This document shows positions 17,237 to 26,307 of a stretch of DNA of 64,000 nt, piece after piece. The stretch's first letter is position 1. Each line of letters starts with the position of its first letter. The notes under the pieces are model-generated. The model had not been told where the DNA came from, made no database searches, and saw only the letters and a list, made by a program, of their open reading frames with translations. The position numbers were made by a program, and so were the translations under genes. This DNA is from Clostridiaceae bacterium (GTDB taxonomy: Bacteria > Bacillota > Clostridia > Oscillospirales > Acutalibacteraceae): NCBI GenBank assembly GCA_016280595.1, contig JAEEHB010000002.1, positions 17,147-81,146 of the forward strand, given 5' to 3'.

Positions 17237-18655
17237 TTATTGATCATACAGATTCATAACTGCAAAACTTTTTCCGTAATGTTTTTTACAGAAAATATAG
17301 AAAATAAAGCCGAGAGATATCCAGCTGCCGACTATAATCCATTCCTGTTTTGTCAGAGTACTACCCGAATTGGGTAGAAGATAAAGCAGGACCATGAGAC
17401 CGGAAAGTATGGAAGCGGTTATGCCGACAAATTTGTAATGCTTTACTTTGTAAGGTCTGTATAACCCGGGTTCTTTTTTGCGAAGCACAAGAAAAGATAT
17501 GGCCACTATGCAATATGCCAGGCAGCAGGCAAAACTTGCCGCGTCCGATATCCATACAAGCATTTTTCTGCCGAAAAACGGAGCAGCCAAAGAAAGGGTT
17601 CCAACCAGAATCAATGCAGCGACCGGAGTTTTATGCTTGCTGTGCAAGTTGGCAAATATTTTAGGAATCATTTTTGATTCTGCCATCGAAAAAATAGCGC
17701 GGCTACCACCTATAAGGAAAGAATTCCAGCTGGTTAAGACTCCGCAGAGTCCGCCGATTATCAAAACTTTTGCCATAACAGAACTTTTGAAAACTTTTTC
17801 CATTGCATAAGCGGTAACCAACCCGGAACCTTGCATAGCTGATGAAATCTCGTCTGAATTCAGTGCGTATCCTACGGCAAAAACAACAAGTCCGTAAAAG
17901 GCAACAGCACAGATTATGGAAAGCAAAAGTATTTTTGCAATCTTTGTTAAGGGGATATTGATTTCTTCCGCAACCTGCGGAATCACATCAAAACCAAAGA
18001 GAAAGAAAGGTGCCACGACGGCAACCGAAAAAATGTTTTTGATAGAATCAAAGTTTTCTCCGACAATCACCTGACCGCTGAGATTATCGCTGTTTCCGTT
18101 TATTGCAGACGCTGTTACAAGAATCACTCCCACAGCGGCAATAGTTACGGTCAGTATGGTCTGAAAAACAGAAGCGGCTTTTATTCCCATTATGTTGATA
18201 ATAATAATTGCGATTGTAAAAACGGAGGCAACCAATATACTTGTTAAATAAATGTCGGAACCAGCAACTGTATAGAGATATCCTCGTGCGAAAGAGGGAA
18301 AAATGTATTGAATAATTGCGGGCAGTGAAACAGCCTCAAAGCAGACAACGCCGATATAACTCAGTATAAGTGCCCAGGTACATATGAATGAGCCTGTCGG
18401 CCCCAGTGCTTTATAACTGAACACATGTTCACCGCCGACTTTAGGCATTGCAGGAGTCAATTCCGCATAAGTCATACCCACGAAATATATCATTATTCCG
18501 CCGATGATAAAGCCAATCACCGTGCCTATTGTTCCTGCATTCTGAATCCATTTTCCCGATGAGACAACCCATCCCCAGCCTATCATCGCCCCAAAAGAAA
18601 CAACAAGCAGGTCTGTTGAGTTCATTATTTTTTTAAACCTGTTTTTTTCTGACAT
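17237..18655 (-). CDS. APC-family amino acid permease
   Basis: 472 residues with about 12 membrane segments. The N-terminal helix TDLLVVSFGAMIGWGWVVSSGKW carries the unwound G-x-G/G-W-G substrate-binding pattern of amino acid-polyamine-organocation transporters, and the segment PFFLFGFDVIPQVAEEI is the usual helix-6 site. It would import or exchange an amino acid or amine. It is the downstream member of a three-gene AT-richer cassette (with the OCD-like and ATP-grasp genes) set between sugar-nucleotide genes. A permease is unusual inside a polysaccharide operon. ATG follows AGAGAGGATACAA. Confidence 0.85.
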   Translation of the reverse strand: MSEKNRFKKIMNSTDLLVVSFGAMIGWGWVVSSGKWIQNAGTIGTVIGFIIGGIMIYFVGMTYAELTPAMPKVGGEHVFSYKALGPTGSFICTWALILSYIGVVCFEAVSLPAIIQYIFPSFARGYLYTVAGSDIYLTSILVASVFTIAIIIINIMGIKAASVFQTILTVTIAAVGVILVTASAINGNSDNLSGQVIVGENFDSIKNIFSVAVVAPFFLFGFDVIPQVAEEINIPLTKIAKILLLSIICAVAFYGLVVFAVGYALNSDEISSAMQGSGLVTAYAMEKVFKSSVMAKVLIIGGLCGVLTSWNSFLIGGSRAIFSMAESKMIPKIFANLHSKHKTPVAALILVGTLSLAAPFFGRKMLVWISDAASFACCLAYCIVAISFLVLRKKEPGLYRPYKVKHYKFVGITASILSGLMVLLYLLPNSGSTLTKQEWIIVGSWISLGFIFYIFCKKHYGKSFAVMNLYDQ

Positions 18656-18717
18656 TTGTATCCTCTCTCTGCAGCCGTATGGCTGTCAACAGTTTAATAC
18701 GGAAATCGGTCCGGTAG

Positions 18718-19851
18718 TTATATAAGAGCAGACTTATCCCACAAATTAAGTTTTGTACCTATTCCGCACTTAAGTGCGTTAAGATAAATATCGTGTGCCC
18801 AGGCAACATCTTCAACAGGCATACCGCCTACAGCGTAAATGATTATTTGATTTTCGTTTTCACGGCCCTTCTGCTCTCCGAGAAGAATTCCGCCCATATC
18901 TGATATGTCATTTCTGTTTATTTTGTTCTCACAGACAGCATCATAGAATCCCATTCCAAGCAGCGTTGAAACGGTTTTTTGAGTCGGCTGTTCCTGACCG
19001 GTGCCCCAGCCTTCATACATAAGATAATTGTCGGCGACCAATTTTACATCGGTGGCGGAAAGAAAATCAGTCGAAATGATAAGTGACGAAGCACTGATTA
19101 TCAAAGCACCATTTTTCACCCAATTATGTTCGATATGCGGGTTATCTTCATAAACGGATGCGTTTGTAGTTCCGAAAAATATAATGTCAGAATCAAGGCA
19201 GGCGTTCTCAATAGAATCACATATAGTGATATTAAGACCGGGATACTTTTTTTCTGCGTTTCGGATAAACCTGTCAAGGCTTTTTTTGCCGCGCCCTTTG
19301 ATCTTGATTGTACTTATTGAAGGCTTGGTAACCATAATTGCATCAAGAGTATATTCCGAAATAACTCCGGGCCCTATAATGCCGAGAGTCTTTGGCTCGC
19401 TTACCGACAGGTATTTTACTCCGACACCGGTTGTTGCCGCAGTACGCATCGCGCTCAGAACATTTGCGGACATATAGGCTAGAGGAACGCCGGTATCAAT
19501 GTCCTTGAGTGACATCATAAGCACAGAGCGGGGAAGACCTTTGTCTTTATTGGTGTGATGAGAGCCGTAGTCTTTGATGCCGAACACATGAAACCTTCCG
19601 CCCAGATATGCCGGCATAGCCATAAATCTGTAGTCAGGTGCATGAAGAGGCATTCCTTCAATAGTTGATGATTCCGGAAAAGAAACACGGATTCCGTGTT
19701 CATTTGCGTCTTCGCCGCCCATACGGTAGTCACCGTTATAGAGCAGAGAAAACATATCCTCCATAGCACTTATGCAGCCGGGCATATCGGTTACTCCGGC
19801 TTTCAGCATATCCTGTTCATTAAGATATAAAAAATCAACTTTTCCGTTCAT
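18718..19851 (-). CDS. Ornithine cyclodeaminase/mu-crystallin family enzyme (tyramine oxidase subunit B-like)
   Basis: 377 residues of the OCD/mu-crystallin family, closest in pattern to proteins annotated as tyramine oxidase subunit B. The NAD-binding segment is KTLGIIGPGVISEYTLDAI (about 150-170); upstream are SANVLSAMRTAATTGVGVKYLS, the usual family motif including Arg for substrate carboxylate binding. Family members deaminate, reduce imines or dehydrogenate amino acids. It sits between an ATP-grasp ligase and an amino acid permease, so the substrate is probably an amino acid used in the glycan pathway; that is inference. ATG follows AAGGAAAGATTT. Local base composition is AT-rich. Confidence 0.78.
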   Translation of the reverse strand: MNGKVDFLYLNEQDMLKAGVTDMPGCISAMEDMFSLLYNGDYRMGGEDANEHGIRVSFPESSTIEGMPLHAPDYRFMAMPAYLGGRFHVFGIKDYGSHHTNKDKGLPRSVLMMSLKDIDTGVPLAYMSANVLSAMRTAATTGVGVKYLSVSEPKTLGIIGPGVISEYTLDAIMVTKPSISTIKIKGRGKKSLDRFIRNAEKKYPGLNITICDSIENACLDSDIIFFGTTNASVYEDNPHIEHNWVKNGALIISASSLIISTDFLSATDVKLVADNYLMYEGWGTGQEQPTQKTVSTLLGMGFYDAVCENKINRNDISDMGGILLGEQKGRENENQIIIYAVGGMPVEDVAWAHDIYLNALKCGIGTKLNLWDKSALI

Positions 19852-19865
19852 AAATCTTTCCTTCT

Positions 19866-21152
19866 TCAGTTATTCCACCATTCTGCTATGATTGCCGGAT
19901 TAATTCTGTCATAAACCATATCAGTTCCGTCTTCGTTTTTAATAGAATACACACTGTTGGCATAAGAAACATCTTCTGCCAGTTTTTCGGCGGAATGATT
20001 GCAAAAATGAACCATAGTCATTTTTGACAGAATGGCTCTGTTTGCGTCGCATTTTTCTCCGACTCTTCCCGTTTGAAGCAGGAAGTTGCAATCTTCCATT
20101 TGCTTTATATCATCCAGACCGCAAAAGCCGGACACCGTGCCGCCTGTTGAATAGTAATTAATCATTGAACATTTAAGCCCAGGATTTGTTTCTTCGTGCC
20201 ACTCAAGAAGATCGGTACTTCCCGTAAGAGCGTGGATAATGAACAAATCAAGAATATTGACAATACCGCGCTTGATCATATATCTGTACATATGACCTCC
20301 GCTTAGTCTGAAGCCTGTTTCAAAGAAAACAAAATCAACATCCGTACCGTGCTCAATTGCAAATCCGGAGAAGAAAATGTACCCGTCTTTTATCTGAAGA
20401 TTATTTATCAGCCGGCAAAGCGGAGCATTTGCTTTTTCCATAAAATTCTTATGATACCGAGAAGGAAACAGCCATCCGCTCTGAACCACTCTTTCAAATC
20501 CGTTATCATCAGCATTAACGGTATCGCAGTCTGACAAAAGAATCGGCTTACCGTTGCAGACAGCATATGTCACATCAAATTTGAATCCGTTTGATATGAA
20601 ATCTTCAATTATAACGCTTTTGCAATATGATTTTTCCATTGCATATTCGTAGGCCTTGCGCAGACTATCCGTATCTGTGGCAACGCTTACTCCTATTGAG
20701 CCTGCTCTGTCTACAGGTTTGACAATGACCGGAAACGAAGTGACATTCTCGGGGCTCGGATATTCATTCACTACCGGAACACCGCTTCTTCTGCATTCGC
20801 TCTTAAAAAGCATTTTATCTCTTGTGAGTGCCAGTTGATTGTCGTTGCAATAGCACGGTAGATTAAGACGATCACACAGTTTTATACAGCACTCAACGGG
20901 TGATTCGCTGTAGCCGGTTGTAATGCCGCTGATTCCTTCTTCTCGGCACTTTCTTTCAAGAGTATCAAGATCGCTCCAACTTATATTCCAGTATTCGTCA
21001 GCGGTTTGCTTTGCAGGGCTGGTCTGGACATCATAATAATCTGTTACAATTGTATAAATGCCGAGTTCTTTTGCTCTTTCAACAAGAGTCACAAGATGAG
21101 GGCTCCCGGCAAGAATTAACAGTTTTTTACCTTGCAGTATTTCGAGTGACAT
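19866..21152 (-). CDS. ATP-grasp ligase
   Basis: 428 residues. An N-terminal preATP-grasp region (KKLLILAGSPHLVTLVERAKELG) is followed by ATP-grasp subdomains: DKMLFKSECRRSGVPVVNEY, the nucleotide Lys in FPVIVKPVDRAGSIGV, the hinge VIIEDFISNGFKFDV, and the Mg-binding FVFFETGFRLSGGHMY. Such enzymes form amide or ester bonds through an acyl phosphate. In this cluster a likely job is joining an amino acid to an amino sugar or to another amino acid; no specific product can be assigned. AAGGAG precedes the ATG. The line 19861-19920 has only 22 G/C of 60, versus 36 of 60 at 22201-22260 in the next gene upstream. Confidence 0.82.
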   Translation of the reverse strand: MSLEILQGKKLLILAGSPHLVTLVERAKELGIYTIVTDYYDVQTSPAKQTADEYWNISWSDLDTLERKCREEGISGITTGYSESPVECCIKLCDRLNLPCYCNDNQLALTRDKMLFKSECRRSGVPVVNEYPSPENVTSFPVIVKPVDRAGSIGVSVATDTDSLRKAYEYAMEKSYCKSVIIEDFISNGFKFDVTYAVCNGKPILLSDCDTVNADDNGFERVVQSGWLFPSRYHKNFMEKANAPLCRLINNLQIKDGYIFFSGFAIEHGTDVDFVFFETGFRLSGGHMYRYMIKRGIVNILDLFIIHALTGSTDLLEWHEETNPGLKCSMINYYSTGGTVSGFCGLDDIKQMEDCNFLLQTGRVGEKCDANRAILSKMTMVHFCNHSAEKLAEDVSYANSVYSIKNEDGTDMVYDRINPAIIAEWWNN

Positions 21153-21177
21153 AAGAAGTTCTCCTTAACGGGTACGA

Positions 21178-22467
21178 TCAGTCAAAGCATCTGCGGATAA
21201 CATCGATTATCACATCCTGCTGTGCGGGCGTGATTTTATTGTCGCTGGGCAGGCACAGTCCTCTGCGGAAGATATCCGCGCCGGCATCGCGGAAAGCGGT
21301 GCTCTTGATGTAAGCGTTGCTCTTTGCCCTGCCTTCGCCCGAGGCGGTGACGAACTGATGCATCCTGTAAATCGGCTGAAGGTGCATAGGTTTCCATATG
21401 GGTCTGCCTTCGGCATTGATATACGCGAGCGCTTCCAGTATTTCGGCGGGGCAGGATTTGCCGCTTTCGGGCACATAGAGCGCCTCGTTGTCGGAGCGCA
21501 CCGTTTTGCACATAGCGTCTTCGTCTATTATCATACAGCTCAGCCAGTAGTTGGCTTCACACTCGCTCTCATTGACCGGATTCATTTTTACGGGAAGGCC
21601 CTCAAAGCCTTTCTTGTATCTTTCGTAGAGGGTTTTCTTCTGAGCGATATGCTCGCCGAGATACGGCAGCTGACCTCTCACAACGCCCGCGACTATGTTT
21701 GACATCCTGTAGTTGAAGCCGAGTTCCTCGTGCTGATACCAGGGGGCGTCCTCGCGGCTCTGCGTGCTCCACTTGCGTATTTTTTCTGCGTCGTCACCGC
21801 TGTCGGTGAGAATCATTCCTCCGGTGGAGCCGGTCACTATTTTGTTGCCGTTAAATGAAATAACCGAAGCGTCGCCGAAGCAGCCCGTCTGCACGCCTTT
21901 GAATGACGCGCCGAAAGACTCGGCAGCATCCTCAACTATCAAAGCGCCGTGCTTTTGAGCGACGGCTTTGATCTTATCCATCTTTGCGGGCGTGCCGTAA
22001 AGGTGAGCGGCAACAATCAGTTTAACATCCGGATAAATCTCAAACGCCTTTTCGAGCGCCTCGGGGCACATATTCCAGGTGTCGTATTCGGTGTCAATGA
22101 AAACAGCCTCTCCGCCTTCGTACGCCACGGGATTTACCGTTGCGCTGAAAGTAAGGTCGCTGCAGAATACCTTTTTGCCTTCGAGCGAGCCGTGACCCGC
22201 GCGCGGTCTGCCGTAAAGTTTTTCCGCGCAGAGTTTCACGGCAAGGTGAAGCGCGGCTGTGCCCGATGAGAGCCCGACCGCGTATTTTCTGCCCGTGATT
22301 TCCGCAGCCATACGCTCAACTTCATTTATGTTTGCGCCTACTGTTGAAACCCAGTTTGTGGAAATAGCCTCGTCAACCCATTTCTGCTCATCGCCGTGCA
22401 TCGTGGGGGAAGCAAGCCATATTCTTTTTTCAAACGGAGTGAAGTTTTTAACAGAATCTTTTATCAT
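21178..22467 (-). CDS. DegT/DnrJ/EryC1-family sugar aminotransferase
   Basis: 429 residues, PLP enzyme. Family signatures are GLSSGTAALHLAVKLC (phosphate loop), IVEDAAESFGASFKG (PLP-ring contact), and GDASVISFNGNKIVTGSTGGMIL, where Lys of NGNKIVTGS is the catalytic lysine. Enzymes of this type aminate the 4-keto position of UDP-4-keto-6-deoxy-HexNAc. The preceding gene makes exactly that kind of keto sugar, so the pair should give a UDP-4-amino-4,6-dideoxy-HexNAc (PglE-like). No PglD-type N-acetyltransferase follows; an ATP-grasp gene does. AAGG lies 7 bases before the ATG. Confidence 0.88.
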   Translation of the reverse strand: MIKDSVKNFTPFEKRIWLASPTMHGDEQKWVDEAISTNWVSTVGANINEVERMAAEITGRKYAVGLSSGTAALHLAVKLCAEKLYGRPRAGHGSLEGKKVFCSDLTFSATVNPVAYEGGEAVFIDTEYDTWNMCPEALEKAFEIYPDVKLIVAAHLYGTPAKMDKIKAVAQKHGALIVEDAAESFGASFKGVQTGCFGDASVISFNGNKIVTGSTGGMILTDSGDDAEKIRKWSTQSREDAPWYQHEELGFNYRMSNIVAGVVRGQLPYLGEHIAQKKTLYERYKKGFEGLPVKMNPVNESECEANYWLSCMIIDEDAMCKTVRSDNEALYVPESGKSCPAEILEALAYINAEGRPIWKPMHLQPIYRMHQFVTASGEGRAKSNAYIKSTAFRDAGADIFRRGLCLPSDNKITPAQQDVIIDVIRRCFD

Positions 22468-22491
22468 ACTTGCACCTTCCGGTATTATCGG

Positions 22492-24504
22492 TTAAGAATT
22501 GTCTGCGGGGTGGTAGGTGTCAACAATATCCATTACGAGTTCACGGATGTTGTCGCTGTTTTCAAAAGCGGCAGTGAGAAGGTCAGAGAGTTTTGCGAGA
22601 AATTCGTCAATATCAAACGCGATCGGGTTGCCGATATGGATGAGATTGTTGGGCGTGGTTTTAAGCCCTTCCTCGCTCATCAGTTTTTCTTCATACAGTT
22701 TTTCGCCGGGGCGAAGGCCGGTGTATTCAATCTTCACGTCAACATCCGGGCGAAGTCCGCTAAGTTTAATGAGGTTACGCGCAAGGGTATCAATCTTCAC
22801 GGGCTCTCCCATATCGAGCACAAAGATTTCTCCGCCCTTTGCGTAAGTGCCCGCCTCAAGCACAAGGCTGACCGCTTCGGGTATTGTCATAAAGTAGCGG
22901 ATAATGTCCTTATGTGTAACGGTAACCACTCTCGTGGTTTCAATCTGCTTTTTGAAAAGAGGAATAACGGAGCCGTTGCTTCCGAGCACGTTGCCGAATC
23001 TCACCGCGACAAATTCGGTTTTGACTCGGCTGCCGGAGTCACCTTCGACGGGCGAGGGAAGAAAGACGCCCGGAGTGTCTCCGTCTTCCATGTGAGAGCG
23101 AAGCACGGGAATTTCGTTTTCTTTGTTTTCTTTGATTTTCTGGTCAAACGCCTGGATAATCATTTCGCAGATGCGTTTGCTCGCGCCCATAATGTTGGTC
23201 GGGTTAACTGCCTTGTCTGTGCTTATGAGCACAAAGCGCTGCACTCCGTTCATCATCGCGGCGTAAGCGGTTTTATATGTGCCGAACACATTGTTCTTGA
23301 TTGCTTCGTTGGGGCTGTCTTCCATAAGGGGCACATGCTTGTGAGCGGCGGCGTGATAAACTATGTCCGGCTTATACCGTGCAAACAGTTCGTTCAGCCT
23401 TCTGCTGTCGCGCACCGAGCCGATTTCCACAGCGAGGTTGAGTTCGGGATGAGTGCGTTTTAATTCCTGCTGAATATCGTAAGCGTTGTTTTCGTAAACG
23501 TCGTAAATGAGAAGCAGGGCGGGGGAGTGATTTGCCACCTGACGGCAGAGTTCGCTGCCTATGCTTCCGCCGCCTCCGGTGACGAGAATTCTTTTGCCCT
23601 TTATGTATTCGAATATTTCGCTCAGGTCAACCTTGACGGGCTCCCTGCCGAGCAGGTCGAGCACATCTACATTTCTCATCTGAGACACATTGACCTCGCC
23701 GTTAACGAGCTGATACATTGCGGGCAGGTTTTTAAGTTCGCATCCCGTCTCCTTGCATATGTCAAGGATTGCTCTTAAATCTTCATACTTTGCGCTCGGT
23801 ATGGCAACATAGATTTTGTCTATGTGATATTTCTTGCAGTAGTGAATTATGTCGTAACGGTCGCCAACGACTTTTACGCCGTCAATGAATCTCCCTTTTT
23901 TGTTCGGATTGTCATCAATCAGGCAGCAGACTCTGCCGTTGACTCTGTCGGAGGTTTTGATATCCCTGAGAATCATCTGCCCCGCGCTTCCGCAGCCCAC
24001 AATCATTATTCTCGGGCCGCCGGAGGATTCCGCCATTGCGTTTTTGAAAAACAGCAGGGCCTTGTAGCCGAATCGCGCGCCGACAATCAGCACATACTGG
24101 AATACCGCTCCGAAAATATAATAGGAAAACGGCATTCTCATTCTGCCGAAGCCGTAGAAGATAAACGGCATAATCAGCAGGGAGTGAATAACGCTTGTAA
24201 GTACGCAGGCGACTGACGAGTAGGCAAGTTCATAATATCCGGCGTAACGCCACATCATATTGTAGAGTTTGAATGCGGCAAATACGATTACGCAGATTAC
24301 GGAGTAGAAGGGCGCAAAGCGCTGGAAGGAAGTGAGATATGAAACGGGTATGAAGGAATAGCGCAGGTCAAAGCGCAGTAAGAGCGCGGCAAAGTATGAG
24401 ATATTGACCGCCAGTGCGTCGTAAATAACGAGCAGGGCGGCAACTTTCTGCCAGTGTTCAAGCGGGAATAATCCCTTCTTTTGTTTTTTATCCGTTTGTT
24501 TCAC
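22492..24504 (-). CDS. PglF/CapD-like UDP-HexNAc 4,6-dehydratase, membrane-bound
   Basis: 670 residues. Four membrane helices (about 20-140), a first Rossmann region (RIMIVGCGSAGQMILRDI, about 170), then the SDR catalytic domain with VTGGGGSIGSELCRQ (about 305) and HAAAHKHVPLMEDSP, STDKAVNPTNIMGASKR (catalytic Thr-Asp-Lys in place of Tyr). It forms the UDP-4-keto-6-deoxy sugar. Compared with PglF-type proteins there is an extra stretch of roughly 35 residues between KRICEMIIQAFDQK and EFVAVRFGNVLG, rich in Gly/Pro/Ser/Asp; see findings. The start is a GTG at 24504 with GAAGGA 5 bases upstream. It opens the sugar-nucleotide part of the operon. Confidence 0.88.
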   Translation of the reverse strand: MKQTDKKQKKGLFPLEHWQKVAALLVIYDALAVNISYFAALLLRFDLRYSFIPVSYLTSFQRFAPFYSVICVIVFAAFKLYNMMWRYAGYYELAYSSVACVLTSVIHSLLIMPFIFYGFGRMRMPFSYYIFGAVFQYVLIVGARFGYKALLFFKNAMAESSGGPRIMIVGCGSAGQMILRDIKTSDRVNGRVCCLIDDNPNKKGRFIDGVKVVGDRYDIIHYCKKYHIDKIYVAIPSAKYEDLRAILDICKETGCELKNLPAMYQLVNGEVNVSQMRNVDVLDLLGREPVKVDLSEIFEYIKGKRILVTGGGGSIGSELCRQVANHSPALLLIYDVYENNAYDIQQELKRTHPELNLAVEIGSVRDSRRLNELFARYKPDIVYHAAAHKHVPLMEDSPNEAIKNNVFGTYKTAYAAMMNGVQRFVLISTDKAVNPTNIMGASKRICEMIIQAFDQKIKENKENEIPVLRSHMEDGDTPGVFLPSPVEGDSGSRVKTEFVAVRFGNVLGSNGSVIPLFKKQIETTRVVTVTHKDIIRYFMTIPEAVSLVLEAGTYAKGGEIFVLDMGEPVKIDTLARNLIKLSGLRPDVDVKIEYTGLRPGEKLYEEKLMSEEGLKTTPNNLIHIGNPIAFDIDEFLAKLSDLLTAAFENSDNIRELVMDIVDTYHPADNS
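23022..23125 (-). repeat. Probable in-frame palindromic-element insertion inside the dehydratase gene
   Basis: This part of the gene encodes the additional Gly/Pro-rich loop that other PglF/CapD proteins lack. It contains a 7-base direct repeat CCGGAGT at 23033-23039 and 23070-23076 and a G+C-rich, partly palindromic composition, resembling the short repeats at the right end of the window. The boundaries are estimates. The reading frame stays open. Confidence 0.4.
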
Positions 24505-24549
24505 TTCTATCCTTCTTCCGTAAGTTGTTTTATCGATTGAGCAGGACGG

Positions 24550-25287
24550 TTATTCCGCTTTACCCGCTTTTTTAAGCAGGGCGCAGAGCATATCCGGCTG
24601 CCTTGTGGTTATGTTATCGGGCTTCATACCGAGCACATACCGTGCTTTCATTTTTGTATTGACTGTCCATACGGACGCGAGCAGGGAGTGCCTGTGCATT
24701 TCGCGGCAGAGCGACGCGCTCGCGCTGCTGTGATTGAGGTTGATGCCGATTGCTCCCGCTTTTTCAACCTTGTCGGCTGCGGCTTTCACGGAATTGATGC
24801 CGCTGAGATTGAGGTAATAGGGGATGCCGGGCGCTTTTTCCTTAACATCGGGCACAAAATTTTCGCCCACACCCGTGAAGAATATCTGAGAGAGTACGCC
24901 CGTTTCTTCGGCAAGAGGCTTCACGGTTTCGAGATGCTCGGTGCTTTTTACATCCACATTTGCTTTTATGCCGGGATGCTTTGCGAGAAATTCAAATGCC
25001 TCTCGCAGTGTAACGCAGTTATCATCAGGCGCGGGTTTGTTATGCGAAAGAACCGGCTCACCTTCGGCGGTATAGTTGAGGTCAAACTCCACAATGTCCG
25101 CCCCCGCGTTTATACCCGCCTCCATCGCCTCAAGGGAATTGTCGGGAAGACCCATACAGCCGGAGTGCGCAGTCACGGTGAAACCGTCTCTTGTTACGGT
25201 CTTTCTGAAAAACAGTTTGTAGATTATAGATGCCGCCGCAAAGAGTATCGCGGCGCAAAGAACGGTAACGGCAATTATGTAGCCCAT
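24550..25287 (-). CDS. Glycerophosphodiester phosphodiesterase family protein
   Basis: 245 residues with one N-terminal membrane helix (1-25) and a TIM-barrel GDPD domain. Catalytic signature: TVTAHSGCMGLPDNSLEAMEAGINAGADIVEFDLNYTAEGEPVLSHN split as the first His (AHSG), the metal Glu-Asp pair (VEFDL) and the second His (SHN). The usual first motif HRG is HSG here. It would cleave glycerophosphodiesters or glycerophosphoryl decorations at the outer face of the membrane. It follows the EEP gene by 11 bases, the two heading the glycan operon. GAGGG lies 6 bases before the ATG. Confidence 0.82.
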   Translation of the reverse strand: MGYIIAVTVLCAAILFAAASIIYKLFFRKTVTRDGFTVTAHSGCMGLPDNSLEAMEAGINAGADIVEFDLNYTAEGEPVLSHNKPAPDDNCVTLREAFEFLAKHPGIKANVDVKSTEHLETVKPLAEETGVLSQIFFTGVGENFVPDVKEKAPGIPYYLNLSGINSVKAAADKVEKAGAIGINLNHSSASASLCREMHRHSLLASVWTVNTKMKARYVLGMKPDNITTRQPDMLCALLKKAGKAE

Positions 25288-25298
25288 TGCAATCCCTC

Positions 25299-26222
25299 TC
25301 AGTTTTCAAATTTAAGCAGGGCGAATATCGGGAAATGATCGCTTGAATACGCTCCGTCGTAGGTGTCGGTGATAACTTTGTATTCGAGAGCGGTAAGCCC
25401 CTGTTTTGAAATCATGAAGTAGTCTATCCTGCCGCGCTCAAGTGCTTTGCCCCAGTTCTGATATGTGCAGGAGTCGCGCATCGTTTCGGGGGCGATGACC
25501 GCCGCGTCGTTGAAGATTTCGGTGGCACAGTTGTAGGTAGTGCTGCCTTCGCCGGCGTTGAAGTCTCCCATGAGAACTGCAGGCAGAGAGCCGAACTCCT
25601 CGATTTTCCGGAGGATGAGTTTTATGCCGTTGATTCTCGCTTCTTCACTCTCATTGTCGAGATGAAAGTTGAACACCACGAAACGGTTTGCGTTTTCTTT
25701 TGTTTCGAGTATGGTGTAACTGCAGATTCTGTAGCATCCGGAATCCCAGTCTTTGCTCATCACATCCGGAGTTTCCGAGAGCCAGAATGAGCCGTCCTCA
25801 ATAAGCGAATAGAGTTTCGTGTTGTAAAACACGGGGCAGGATTCGGAGTTATAAGCAGTGTCGCGGTAGGTGATTACCGAATCATAATCGGGCAGGCAGT
25901 CGCAGATGTAACTGTACTGCCATCTTGTCACTTCCTGAAACCCGATTATTCCGGGCGCGGTATTCTCTATGCCTTCGAGCACGTAATTCGCTCTGTAAAA
26001 CCAGCTTTTCTTTCCGGTGTCAAGAGGATTTACGCATCTCACATTGCAGCTCATCACCCTGATTTCATCCGCTTCGGCTTCATATACTTTCTCGACGGAG
26101 TATTCTTTCTTCTCGGAGAGGTATCTCGGATAGTAAACCGCCATGGGCAGACATCCGATTATCACCGCCACCGCAAGAAAAAACGAAACAACCGAGTCTT
26201 TGATTGTGCCTGTATTATTCAT
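25299..26222 (-). CDS. Endonuclease/exonuclease/phosphatase (EEP) family, membrane-anchored
   Basis: 307 residues. An N-terminal hydrophobic helix (about 10-30) anchors or exports it. EEP-fold motifs: RVMSCNVRC, the metal Glu in IGFQEVT, VFNFHLDNES, GDFNAGE, and the C-terminal SSDHFPI. Exported members hydrolyse phosphodiesters in lipids or nucleic acids; sequence alone does not decide. It is a paralogue of the gene at 41489. First gene of the 18-kb minus-strand operon, directly behind a near-consensus promoter. GGGGA lies 7 bases before the ATG. Confidence 0.82.
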   Translation of the reverse strand: MNNTGTIKDSVVSFFLAVAVIIGCLPMAVYYPRYLSEKKEYSVEKVYEAEADEIRVMSCNVRCVNPLDTGKKSWFYRANYVLEGIENTAPGIIGFQEVTRWQYSYICDCLPDYDSVITYRDTAYNSESCPVFYNTKLYSLIEDGSFWLSETPDVMSKDWDSGCYRICSYTILETKENANRFVVFNFHLDNESEEARINGIKLILRKIEEFGSLPAVLMGDFNAGEGSTTYNCATEIFNDAAVIAPETMRDSCTYQNWGKALERGRIDYFMISKQGLTALEYKVITDTYDGAYSSDHFPIFALLKFEN

Positions 26223-26258
26223 AATATTTCCCCGTATATTCTTTTAATCGTGACAGCT

Positions 26259-26287
26259 ATTATATACCCGCTCGCGCCCGCGGTCAA
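26259..26287 (-). promoter_or_regulatory. Promoter of the glycan operon
   Basis: Minus strand: -35 TTGACC (26282-26287), 17-base G+C-rich spacer, -10 TATAAT (26259-26264). Spacing and boxes are near consensus, and no other clear promoter was seen in the operon down to the terminator at 7925-7961. Confidence 0.8.
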
Positions 26288-26307
26288 TAAATAAAATAAT
26301 ATTAGTA

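Noticed and set aside
22396..23463. Plus-strand 355-codon open frame
   Set aside because: Shadow of the dehydratase and aminotransferase genes, which have clear motifs on the opposite strand.
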